A stretch of DNA of 64,000 bases from Blepharisma stoltei (lineage: Eukaryota > Ciliophora > Heterotrichea > Heterotrichida > Blepharismidae): assembly GCA_914767885.1 (NCBI GenBank), contig CAJZBQ010000053.1, forward strand, positions 1,896,501-1,960,500. The letters are read 5' to 3'. Made by a program: the position numbers and the translations under genes. This document shows positions 19,483-30,308 of this stretch, piece after piece. The notes under the pieces were generated by a model. The model did not search any database, was not told where the DNA came from, and saw nothing but the letters and a program-made list of their open reading frames with translations. Numbering within the stretch: the stretch's first letter is position 1; each line of letters starts with the position of its first letter.

Positions 19483-22400
19483 CTAAACTGATTTTTGTTC
19501 ATTATATCTTGGCATATAATATTTGGTTACTCCTATCTTAAACATCAGTGTCACTAGTAGAGTAGTAGATCCTATTAAAATGCAAATCACAAGTTGCTCT
19601 ATGCTCAAAGGCTCTGTGTTCATAAAATCTCCACCTTTCTGTACCAACAATATTTGACATACAAATTCAATAGACAAAATCGTTAAAAATTGCCAATTAT
19701 TGAAAATCCCTGCGAAGACATTGTACTCCTCTGGTCTAATTTTTCTACAGTTAATCTGATTGAATAGCTGTAGCATTACAAAAATATTGAAACAAAGAGT
19801 ATAGTGCTCAGATTCTTCTTCAGGCCAATCAGAGTCCCATCCAGCGTCAACGCCAAAAATAGCTGGACCCCAGAAAAGCACAACGACTACTACAGTCACT
19901 TGATAAACTGACTGAATAATTATATTTGCAATAATTCAAGGTGACAGAATGTACTCATTTTTCCCATATGGAGCTGAGTCAAGTACTTTATTATCAGGAT
20001 CTTGTGTCGCTAAGGCTAAGGCTGCCAAAGAATCCATCATTAAATTAACCCAGAGCATTTGTACTGCAGTTAAAGGAGAACTTTCTACAGTAATAGCTCC
20101 TATCAAGCAGAGCATCAAAGCGACAGTATTTACAGTCAATTGAAATTGCAAATACCGCCTAATATTGAAATAAATATTTCTACCCCACTTAATTGCTGTG
20201 ACAATACTTTGGATATTATCATCCAGCAAAATGATATCAGACGCCTCCTTAGCCATAGGAGTTGCAGTCATCATAGCTATTCCAATATCTGCTCTCTGCA
20301 AGGCGGCTGCATCATTAGTCCCATCTCCAGTGACAGCTACAATTCTCCCAAGTCCTCTCATGCCAATAGTTAAAAGCAACTTATCCTGTGGACTGCATCT
20401 AGCCAAAATCCTCAAATGCTCTTCAATTTTCTTGAATTCTTGCTCATTGCCTATTGCGTAGCTAATTTCGTCCTTTCCTTCTTTTACTATGAGTCCTCCA
20501 GTTCTTCTATCAAAATCAGAATTATTAAAAGGGCGTGATCTGACGTGAACTCCTGGTGACTCGTGAGTTGGTCCGGGCCCAGGAAAGGGGAGCCACATAG
20601 CGATAGTTCTCCGGGGTGGATTTTTGATCTAGGGGCTGATTTTAGATCTTTTTTCCTTACCTGCAGAGTCCCTACCGGCGCAAAGTTCCTATACTACTCT
20701 ATGGGAGAAATTTTCGAACCGCAATAAGGCTCTAACAGGCCATAAAGGGGCAAGAGACAATTCAACTATACTCTGAGCCCTGTCAGAGGCTAAGGAAGTC
20801 TTTTGCTGAATTTTGTGATCAAGGAAGATGATGCCGATCGGTAGGGATATCTCCCCGCTAGACCTAAATGCCACCATTTTTTGGTGACGTCAGAAGCAAA
20901 AAGGTGGTGTGAGGATAGCGCTTAACACCAACGCAAAGCTATCCATTGGACGGAGAGGGGCTGAAATAAACCCCTACGATCCGCTATAATTTTAACTAAT
21001 CTAATCTAATATATCAAAATCTTTGCCTAATATAATTGTGTCATTTTCAGGCTTATAGTCATAGTCTGAAGGAAGGATGCTGCAATGTTTCCCTATTCTT
21101 GAGGCTATATCTGGGTTATCCCCAGTAATAATTCTGACAGTCACTCCAGTTTTTCTTAAAGTTTCTATGGCTTCTTTTGCTTCTGGCCTCACAGGGTCTT
21201 CTATACCAAAAATAGCAACAAGTATCATACCGTTAGCGGCGTTATCCATTTCATCTTTATTAGGATTGTCATTAAGTCCTAGCTCCTTTACAGAGCCAGC
21301 TTTATAAGCGACAGCAATAGTTCTCAACGATTTTTGTGACCACAACATTAATTTCTCCTTAACTTTTTCTTTCTCTTCTGAAGTAATTTCTATGATACTT
21401 CCATCAGAGTTTAGCATGTGTGAGCAGCGTCTCATAATCCTTTCTGGGGCTCCTTTTACATATAAAGCTGATTCTTCCGGGTTATCTACGTTAAAAGTGC
21501 TCATCATTTTTACGAGTGAATTAAAAGGTACCTGCATGACTTGCGTTTTCATGTTTCTATATTGATGATAATTCAGCCCCCAATGCATTAGAAACATAAG
21601 CAAAGCGCACTCAGTTCTGTTTCCAGCCTTTTCGATATTCCCATCTACAGAGTGGACATCGGCCGTAGTGTTTCTTGAGACAGCAATTGCCAAGATTTTG
21701 ATGACCTCAGGATCGACTTCAGGGACTCTTGTATTGGTCTTTTTCAGCCCAATCAGAACTTTAACAACCTTCATCTCATTTTTGGTTAAAGTGCCTGTTT
21801 TGTCAATCAGCAGCTCTTGGCAGCCTCCCATGGTCTCACATGCTTTTAGATGTTTGACGAAGATATTTTCTTCTTTCATTTTTCTCATAGAGAATGCTAA
21901 GCTTAATGTGACAGCTAGTGGAAGGCCTTCTGGAATTACTACAACTAATATAGTAATTGCGAAAATAAAAGCAGTGAACATTTTTTCTGTGCTTTCAGAA
22001 TCCCAGGTTCCAGCTTCAATTATGTCTGAAAGGATAAATGCTGATAAAGCAATAAAAATCATAATTGCTGCAATAGCTCCAACAATCCCGATGTGGACGC
22101 CAATTTGGGCTAATTTGTCTTCTAGTGGGGTAGCCTCATCTGAATACTGTTGTAGAATAAGTTTGTGATGTTTGCCAAGGGTGGAATTTTTGCCTACACA
22201 ACAAACAATCATTTCTCCAGTCCCTTCAACTACAGACGATCCAGATATGATAAATGGGTCGTCAGCTCCTTTTTCAATTGTCTTGCTCTCTCCAGTCAGT
22301 GCACTTTCGTCTACAGTAACTCCATAAGATCTCACTAAAATCCCATCAGCAGGGGCAATGTCTCCTGGGTTTAAGTACATTAAATCCCCAACAACCAAAT

Positions 22401-22953
22401 CATTAACCCAGGTTTCTTCTAATTCGTCATTTCTTACGACATTTACATAATGCCTTTTGGTGTCTGAATTTAGCCTTCTGAATTGTAGCTCTTTAAAATA
22501 GTCTTGAACAGTGAAAACAGTGATAACTATGAAAATTGATATAAAAATGGCACAGCCTTCATATCACCCTTCACTTGAATCTTCAACCAAGCCTATTGCG
22601 AGGGATACTATACCTGCAAATAGTAAAAGCTGTATAACGAAATTTTTAAATTGGTCACATATGATTTTTCATATAGATGTAGGTGGCTGCATATATGGTT
22701 TGTTATCCCCAAAGCTGAATAGTAATTACGTTTTTTGACGACATTGTATGTCATATTCAGTGCATATTAAACCAGATTTCTCACTTGTGCATAATGCATT
22801 GCATAGCCAGTCAATACCGCCGAGCCTATTGAGATTTTTTAAGCTTTGACCGTCGTGGATTGCATGAGTATCGAAAAGTGTGCTGAGTAATTGTTACATT
22901 AGTTCGTCTGGAGTTGTTCCAAAGTTATTAGCAAGTAGATTATCTTCCTCCAT
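19483..22953 (-). CDS. Plasma-membrane-type Ca2+-transporting P-type ATPase, split by a retroposon-like insertion
   Basis: 978 residues after removing two 15-nt introns and the 504-bp insertion plus repeat. Order: N-terminal cytosolic region, first membrane pair (FVIQLLLFAGIVSLAIGL), actuator domain with ALTGES, membrane segment with VIPEGLPLAV (the PEGL Ca2+ site), phosphorylation motif DKTGTLTKNEM, nucleotide-binding KGAPERI, hinge GDGTNDAAAL, and C-terminal membrane segments. PMCA-type features include QMLWVNLMMDSLAALAL. The tail after the last membrane segment is only about 15 residues, so no long calmodulin-binding domain is visible. Exports cytosolic Ca2+ by ATP hydrolysis. Start at ATG 22953. 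Confidence 0.93.
20518..21011 (+). mobile_element. Retroposon-like insertion, family A copy 1 (494 bp)
   Basis: TSD TATCAAAATC at 20508-20517 and 21012-21021. G+C-rich body; the 3' end carries a simple tail TAACTAATCTAATCTAATA. Related (about three quarters identical by eye) to the insertion at 61487-61958 in inverse orientation, sharing GACGTCACC-like and CTCTGAGYCCTGTCAGAGG motifs. Removal joins LGKDFD to RRTGGLIVKEG in the ATPase. No reading frame of note, so a non-autonomous SINE-like element or truncated LINE end. Confidence 0.8.
22715..22729 (-). other. 15-nt intron in Ca2+-ATPase
   Basis: Minus-strand GTAATTACTATTCAG; removal joins QCRQKT to FGDNKPYM. Confidence 0.9.
22883..22897 (-). 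other. 15-nt intron in Ca2+-ATPase
   Basis: Minus-strand GTAACAATTACTCAG; removal joins TPDEL to ITLFDTHAI. Confidence 0.9.
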
Positions 22954-23595
22954 TATCCGTTTTACAATAATAAATAAAGTACTTTAAGTGAAATACATGA
23001 GAACTTTGAATAAAATTTGTGGCTTAGGAGTCAGCCGCTTTTTATAAGCAGTTAGTATCCAATCCTTAGATAAAAAGTAAAAAAATCAGATTTATAGTGT
23101 CGTATTAATATGATATTTATTTTTAAATTTAAAATTTTATGATATTATATAATTTCTGGTAAAATTCGCTTTTAAATCAAATCACTGATTGAATTATAAG
23201 TTTTACCAGATTATAATGACTAATTTTAGAAGAAACGAGAATAAAAGTGTATATTGCAAATTTGTGGTGAAATATATCAGAAGTTGGAAGAAATTTAAGT
23301 GCTTTGCATATAGTTTATTAGTAAATATTATAAAGAGACTTCTAGATTTTCAAAAATAGATTAAATAATATGATAAAATTTTAGCATAATAAGTATGGAT
23401 TGGGTTTCATTAAATTTATGCATTAAGCAAAAATGCCAGGCGTCATAATTCGATATTATGCTTCTATTTTTACTATTTTTTCTTAGTCAAGCTTTCAAAT
23501 AAAATTATCAATATGAAGCTTATCTCCTATATTAGAAGAAATCTAATATTTCTCGTTAATTCTATTTATGCATGCTGCTCTCTATAGTTATTTAA
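22954..23595. other. AT-rich intergenic region between divergent genes
   Basis: About 640 bp; nothing recognisable. Must hold promoters for both neighbours. Confidence 0.5.
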
Positions 23596-25107
23596 ATGGA
23601 ACATAAGCGTAGGCCGCACTCATCATATTCAGCAGCATCTCATAAAAGCTCACAAAACCACGAATCTAACGCAGATCAACTCCAACGCCAACTAGAAGTT
23701 TTTACATTTCAACTCGAAAAAGAAAAACGCCAATCATCTGTTCTTGATGGCCGTATACGCATCACTGCTGAAGATTTATCAAAGCCTGGCCTTCCAGTCC
23801 GTTCGTCCACTCCAATGCCAATGTCCTCAGTAGGTATAACTCGTGAAATAAAAAAACTCGAAAAACAATTGCAGTTAGAGACAAAATATCTGAATGAAAC
23901 CCAAACTGAAAATGAAAATCTAAAAGGAGAAATCAACGTTCTAAGGCGTGAAAGAATCTTATACAAAGATATGTTTAAAAGGCTTCAAAACGATATTTCA
24001 TTTTCCTCTGTAAAAGCTGGAGAGCTGCATGAAGAAGTTGGAGAGAATTCATTTTACCAAGAAGCAGTTCAAAAAAGAGCTATAAGAATTCGTGCTCAGA
24101 GTGCCAATATAAAGAGCAAGTACATTAGCAGGATGGAAGAGCTCAGCGAAGCCATCAAGGAGAAAAAAAATCAGAAAAAAGATTATGAAATGGAACTAGA
24201 AGAGAGACTCAAGCAAAGCGCAAATATCGCGAACGATATGGCAGTGTCTAATGCAGTGCTAAAAAAGACAGAAAATATTTGAAAAGAGAAATGCAAAGAA
24301 AAGAGAAAAGCCCTTGATCAGTATTTAAGAAGAATTAAAACAATGAAAAGTGGATTTTTTGAAATTCGGTTAGCAACAGGATATGATAGCTACGACGACG
24401 TAGTCACTGTTTTTATTAAAAGTGAAGAGCAGCAGCACGAAATGCTTTCGAACTTGACAAATCTTAACTCAGAAATCGAGTTTCTTGAAGAAGTCTGTAA
24501 CAGGCTTAATAAAGAAATTCAGTCAAACAACGAGAATAAAACAGGGCATGAGCAGATTTTGAAGGATCAAATGTTAAGGGTCCAGAACGAAAACAAAAAT
24601 CTGCAAGAAAGAAGCAAAATTGAATATGAAAAATCAATATGCATAGAAAGCTCAGTGTTAGCATTATCCACATATATTAAAATGATCCATGAGCTCTTAG
24701 TTTCAGCGAGCTTAAACACAAGACTAGAGAAGCCACCCAATATCAAGGATGAGACTGACATAGAAAATATTCAGGATCACTTAGGTTTACTAGAAGATTT
24801 AATCACCCAGCTTACAGTCTGCAATTCTTTTCTTCGCGAAGAAGCATCCCCTGCCTTAAAAGCGGTCCCAGTCCATTCTTTACCTCCTAAGGAATTCGAT
24901 ATCCCACCTGTTTCTTTGCTAGCTAACCAATTTGCTTATCTTGAAGAAAAAGAAGAGACAACCCAAGAAGAATTTTCAACCCCATTGAAACGTAAAGACT
25001 TCATTAATAAAGCCCTCAAAATCATGAAGGAAGAAATCGACTGGTCAAGTTATTCGCCAAAACCAGTATCCGCAGAAGGAAAAAATAAACCTAAATTACA
25101 TGTATAA
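23596..25107 (+). CDS. Outer dynein arm docking complex-like coiled-coil protein
   Basis: 503 residues with one TGA-encoded Trp (24280-24282). Nearly all coiled coil. The middle region FFEIRLATGYDSYDDVVTVF followed by SEEQQHEMLSNLTNLNSEIE matches the conserved block of ODA docking-complex subunits (Chlamydomonas ODA1 / vertebrate CCDC63-CCDC114 group). In that family the protein attaches outer dynein arms to doublet microtubules. The C-terminal 80 residues are Pro/Lys-rich and variable. Family placement rests on this block and overall architecture. The next gene starts 36 bp downstream on the same strand. Confidence 0.78.
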
Positions 25108-25143
25108 ACTTAGTATAAATTATTATTTATAACGGAACTAGAA

Positions 25144-26868
25144 ATGTCTGCTAATTGGGAATCTTACAATTATGACCCTGCTAAAGTGTTGGAAATCCAA
25201 GCAAGTTATCTTAGATTTTTGGCTTCTTTATATCCGACTGGATCGCCCGCAAATGCCTCAAACCCTATTCAAGATCCTTTATTACAATCATTAAATAACC
25301 CGATATTATCTCCGAATTTAGAGCTGCAAAGCATCAGATCGCCATTAGGACAAACATTTAGAAGTATGTCGCCCCCTTTAAGCAGCAGAAGGGAAGCCAA
25401 AGAAAGCCCAGAAAGACAAGAAAGGCCAAAAAATCCATATGATGATGTGCCTGTTAAACAGGTACAAAAAACTTTTGAAGAATTATTAGAAGAGCAGCTT
25501 AATAAAGAGAACGGTAAGAAGGTAATCAATAGCAGAATCCCTGCTAAAAAAGTAGAAGAAGTGCCAAAAAAAGTAGGAGAAGTACCGAAAAAAGAAAATC
25601 CAAAAAGAAAATTGTCAGGAGGGATAATCCAGCAAGTACCAAAAAGGACTTTGGAGCTGAAATTATCAAATATTGTGAGGACTAGTGAGACTACAGAAGA
25701 AACACAAAGAGAAAATAAAAACAGTGCAAAAAATAGAGAAAAATCGCCCCCATTTCTGAAGAGAGGCCAAGGACAGTTGTGCAGCCAAATTCGAGCTGTT
25801 TCCTCACCTAAAATTAGGCCATTGCAATCAGCTCGCATTCTGCAGCGATCTTCATCAATTGGAGATAAATTATCTTCAAAAAATACAACTCCAGTGAAAA
25901 AAGTCAGAAAATTAGAAGCACTTAATACAGAAAGAGCTGAGAAAACTGAATTGGCTATACAAATTGAAAAATTTAAAAGAGAAAGCTTGAAATTAAAATC
26001 CATTGCAGATGAATTAGAAAAAAGAAAGAAAAAGCTTGAAGAGGAGGAAAAAGCTTTTCACATCATGAAGAAAAAAGAAATGGATGAATTTGAAAGTTGA
26101 AAAAAAGAAGAAACTAAAAAAATCCATATGAATGGCAAAAAAATTAATAGCAAAGAAGACGAGGTTGAAGCATTAAAAAGAGCTATTCAAAGGCTGCAAG
26201 ATATAGCAAAAACCAAAGATGCAAAATACGAAGAAACTATAGATAAGCTCAAAAAGCATATTGATGAGCTTAATAAAAAAGTAAAGTTTTATGAAAATAA
26301 ACCAGAAAAAGAAATAAGTGAAGATATTTATAAAATCAGCCCACAGAAAAAGCCTCTGAATCAAGAAATTTTTGAAGGAAATCATAAAAGACAAGATAGC
26401 CTTCCTAAGATTGTAAGTGAGTCTAAAACAGATGATGGAAAAATTCAACGTGTTTATTCTGATGGCAAAAAAGAAATTTTATTCACAAATGGCGTCAGAA
26501 GGGAAATTTTTCCGAATGGCTATAGTGTGGTTTACTATTCAAATAATGATATAAAGCAAAATTTTCCTGATGGAAAAATTATATATTTTTATTCTGAAGC
26601 ACAAACCACACAAACAACTATGCCAGATGGGCTCCAAATTTATAAGTTTTCCAATGGGCAAATAGAGAAACATTTTCCAGATGGCACCAGAGAAATAACT
26701 TTTCCAGATGGGACTATAAAATGTGTATTCGCTGATGGAGAAGAAGAAACAGTCTTTACTGATGGGACAATTCAGAAAAAAGATGCTCAAGGTGTTAAAT
26801 ATATGGAATTTCCGCAAGATGAAAAAAATAAAATGCCAAGAGAGAGTGATTTAGCGATTGATGAGTAA
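25144..26868 (+). CDS. SAS-4/CPAP-like centriolar protein with TCP10 G-box domain
   Basis: 574 residues with TGA-Trp at 26098. The first 300 residues are basic and mostly disordered with a coiled coil at about 250-400. The C-terminal 150 residues are a series of short beta repeats of the form PNG/PDG/TDG plus 10-12 residues (FTNGVRREIFPNGYSVVYY, HFPDGTREITFPDG, VFTDGTIQKKDAQG), which is the TCP10_C or G-box domain of CPAP/CENPJ/SAS-4. The G-box binds STIL/Ana2-type proteins during centriole assembly. The domain call is firm; orthology to SAS-4 is inferred because other TCP10-domain proteins exist. Confidence 0.85.
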
Positions 26869-27117
26869 TTTTATTTTTGTAAATTTTTCTAATACAGATT
26901 CTTTCCTTTAATCTTCATAATTTCTTTTTATAGTTAATTCGATTTATATTTACATTTATTTATCTTATAATAGGTTTATAATTTTCTTTCATCCATCCCA
27001 TGGCTGCTGATTTAATATAAAAAAAATGAACTCACAGAAAGGATTGAAAAAACCTTTAAGTCTAGAATATTGGATTATTCAAGTATAAAATAATGCTTCT
27101 AATTATCAATTTTATTT

Positions 27118-27513
27118 TTAAATATCATTTTCATTACTCGAATTCCCTGAAAAGCTTGCTTTCCTATTTCTAGCTTCAATTGCTTTCGCAAATAGCCCGT
27201 TTGATCTGATACTAATATTATTATCATTTTCAGTCAATGCGTTCTTCAATGATTCACATTCATCATTCAGGGCGTTCACAGCTGATTTCATGCTATCTAT
27301 TTTCTTTTGCAGTGAAAACGAATATCCCTTGAGCATTTTAATTAGGTGAGCATCTTCTTCTTTTTCACGTAGCAAGTTTTCTATTATAGCTTTTTCTTCT
27401 TTAGGCTGAGTGCATTCGTTTTCATAATTTTCTTCTATTATATCAGCAAGAGGCGATGATATAATTCTTTCAAAGCAAGATTGGGAGCGAGCTACTATAG
27501 GTACTTCAAACAT
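27118..27513 (-). CDS. Small coiled-coil protein
   Basis: 131 residues from ATG 27513 to TAA. A central coiled coil (about 45-105: EEKAIIENLLREKEEDAHLIK and onward) is flanked by Ser-rich ends. No known family. Codon usage and complexity are like neighbouring genes, which supports a real gene. Confidence 0.65.
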   Translation of the reverse strand: MFEVPIVARSQSCFERIISSPLADIIEENYENECTQPKEEKAIIENLLREKEEDAHLIKMLKGYSFSLQKKIDSMKSAVNALNDECESLKNALTENDNNISIRSNGLFAKAIEARNRKASFSGNSSNENDI

Positions 27514-28078
27514 TTATTTTTTTAATTATTAAGCAGTTTTTTGAAAAAGAAAGCGAGAGAAAGTTTATAATGGGTGATTATATTTAGCCACATTGATTTT
27601 AAGCAAGAGAATTATATGTGAATTTAAATCCATATTTTTGGGTATGGTCTTTATTTAGAAACGTGTCAGAATACGAAGTATATAAGAATTTATAGACTGA
27701 GTAAAGAATTTTTGAATTATAATTCGAAAGAAAGCCCAATCTGGCTGTACCAAAAATATTTTATTTTTATTTGCAGATAATTGCTACTCCCATTTTAACT
27801 TTAGCTTGTATCCAGTCATGTTCATATTATTAAATATATTTATTTTTCAATTTTTTGAAAAATTTATTGTAATAGACTTGCTGAGTTAGAAATTAAATTC
27901 ATTTCCTATCCTATTAATTTCTAAAACAACTTAACTTTCAATGCGATTAAATTATTTTTCTTTCATATTTTCTATATATAATTTTAATTTATGGGTTTTT
28001 GCAAATTTAAAATTTACTTCCAATATTTTTCAAATTAAATTTATATCCAAAATTGACTTATTCTAAAAATTCCATATA
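27514..28078. other. AT-rich intergenic region
   Basis: About 565 bp between divergent genes; no feature recognised. Confidence 0.5.
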
Positions 28079-30180
28079 ATGAGTTTTGCTCCAGCTAAAA
28101 AATCTCTCTCGTATCGCCCTCCTTCCAATTCCTCTTCATCTCAAAAAAAATCTGCTCCTCGCCCTATTCAGCAACGTCCTGCAGACCCACTTCTTCAGCG
28201 TCTTACTCTTCTTGAAGATGTGGTTGCTAACCTACAGCTTCAGCACGACACATTTATCCCTCTCTTACAACTAATAGGTCAAGTAGACAATGTTTTAGAA
28301 CTCGAAAGTGAAGCCAAGACCCTAGTTTCTGCTATTTCTGACTTAGAAAGCCATTGCAGTGAGCAGCAGAAGCTTGTTAAAGAAATCAATGCTCAATCTC
28401 AAAGCATTCAAATCCCAACGTCTCTTGCTGATGGAGAAGGGGCTGGAGTCCGTCCACTCTCAGAAATGCAGAAAACATTAACTGACATTGAAACTCATTC
28501 AAATTCTATAGCAGCAAAACAAAAAGTTACCTTGAAAAAACAAGAAGTTTCTAGCAGGGAAGAGATGCTGAGAACTATGCAGGAGCTGGAAAATGAAGTC
28601 CAAGAAGTCAAAAAAGAAGTTGTTGAGCTGCATGGAGAGTTTATTAAAGGAAATTTCAAAGAAATTGGAAATTTAGAAGAAAGGGCCAGCAATGCAAGAT
28701 CAAGAGTTAAAGATGATATTGGGCAAGTAGAAACTGCGTTAGAAGACCATGCACTTTATGGAGGAAAAGGAGGAGATAACTGGCTATTAGAAGAATTAAA
28801 CCATAGGGTTGATGACTCTATTTCTGAGCTCAATGAATATTTGGATTATAAACATAGACAGCTTGAAGTTTTTTTCAAACAAGAATTATTATCGCTAAAA
28901 AATCAGCATGAAAAGCTATCTTCAGATTTAGCAAGCATTGAAGCTTATAGAAACGTAGCAGATCCAGCCAAAGAACTTACAGCACTTAATGAAAAAATAA
29001 AAAATCTGCTCCAAGCAATTGAAAAATTTTCAGACAATTTTGTGATGATGAATGACGTGACGATATCACTAAACCAAAGCTTAGTCGATCTTAATGATAA
29101 AGCAAGAAGGTATATTAAAACTTATAGAACTACGGACCAATCAAAACAAAATGAGCTTTTCGGAACTGCCAAAGTTGATTTTGATCAATGGCTCAAAGGA
29201 TCTTGGTATCAAGTTGAAGCTTTAACTCCCCCCCCTCCGTGAGTGAACAAAAAAATTTTGTTCACTCACGGAGGTTTTTTTTTTTTTAAAAAAATTTATA
29301 TATAAATTTTATAAAAAATTTTTTTTTTCGAATTTAAAAAAATCCTAATTCGCAAAAATTGGAAAGCAAATATTAATTTAATTTATAAAATTTATGTTTT
29401 AAAACGCAATTTGTTTAAAATTAAACAGAATTAGCTTTAGATTTCATTATGCTAATTATCACTTATATATCAAAATTTTTTTCCATAAAAAATTTTTCTA
29501 TTAAAAACATTTTTGTTCACTCACGGAGGGTGGGTTTTGGGCAAAAAATGCCGATTTTTCTAATGGTTTTGTTCACTCACTGAGGGGGGGGGAGTAAGAG
29601 AAAATATTGAAAACCTCGACGTCAATATAAATTCAAATTTCTTTAAACTGACTGAATTCTTCCAGCGGCAAGATAAAGTAAAAGGCGATGCTGAAGGCCC
29701 AGGTAAGCCGAGAATTGAAGACTTAAAGCCTAAAGCAAACTCCACAAAATCAAAATTCGAAGAAAAACAAGAAAGTTTGCACATAGAGCTGGACAACCTC
29801 AAGAAAAGACTATTTGGCCTCTGGAAAGCCATAAATAAAGAAACCAACTTTAACATTGTCTTTACTTCCAAGATAATTAAATATGGTATATCGGACAGGG
29901 CGTAGCCTCCTGGCTATGCAGCCTCGAGTGCATATTTAATTATATCTGGCAGCAGCATCAATACCAAGAGTTTGTTGGCTACAGTCGGCCAGAAAATCCA
30001 TTTGTTTTGAATTTTTGTACCAAAATTCACTTTTCTAAGCCAAAAACTAAAAATAGTTGTCGAAATCCTAACTCCGAGCTGAGGGCACATTCAAATAACC
30101 CAAAGCAGTTGCAGACACGAAGTGAGGGTAAGCCGAGCAGGAGAGAAAGACCTGATAGTTGGTATAGCATTGAAATTTAA
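28079..30180 (+). CDS. Coiled-coil protein split by a MITE and a short IES
   Basis: Removing 29223-29594 and 29882-29940 gives one frame of 556 residues ending at TAA 30178-30180. A Ser/Pro-rich N-terminus (first 35 residues) precedes a long helical region with Gln/Glu/Leu heptads to about residue 380. After the MITE comes ENIENLDVNINSNFFKLTEF, then more coiled coil. The last 70 residues (YQEFVGYSRPENPFVLNF onward) are polar and basic. Not recognised as a known family. If the short IES were retained the protein would end at a TAG at 29903. Confidence 0.75.
29223..29594. mobile_element. BogoMITE-like MITE / IES, copy 4, full length (372 bp)
   Basis: TA at 29223-29224 and 29595-29596. The left end has CCTCCGTGAGTGAACA, a short A/T loop, and its inverted copy; the right end has two direct copies of GTTCACTCAC about 55 bp apart. 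AT-rich interior without ORF. Its removal joins YQVEAL to RENIENLD. Confidence 0.93.
29882..29940. other. Short IES candidate (59 bp) with nested hairpin
   Basis: An outer inverted repeat (AATTAAATATG on the left, CATATTTAATT on the right) encloses an inner GC-rich hairpin GCGTAGCC-TCCT-GGCTATGC. Removal between TA dinucleotides joins SKIIKY to IWQQHQYQEF and opens 79 more codons. Confidence 0.65.
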
Positions 30181-30308
30181 ATGGATACTAGTATCTTAAA
30201 CTAATTAATCGTATCGCCTTTCCTTCCAAGAACGCAAGTGACCAAGAAATATTTAGGAACGCAAGAGATGATTTAATCTCAGACTCAATCAATAGTTAAT
30301 TTAAAGAT

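Noticed and set aside
25269-26003. 244-codon antisense frame
   Set aside because: Lies wholly opposite the SAS-4-like gene and has shadow composition.
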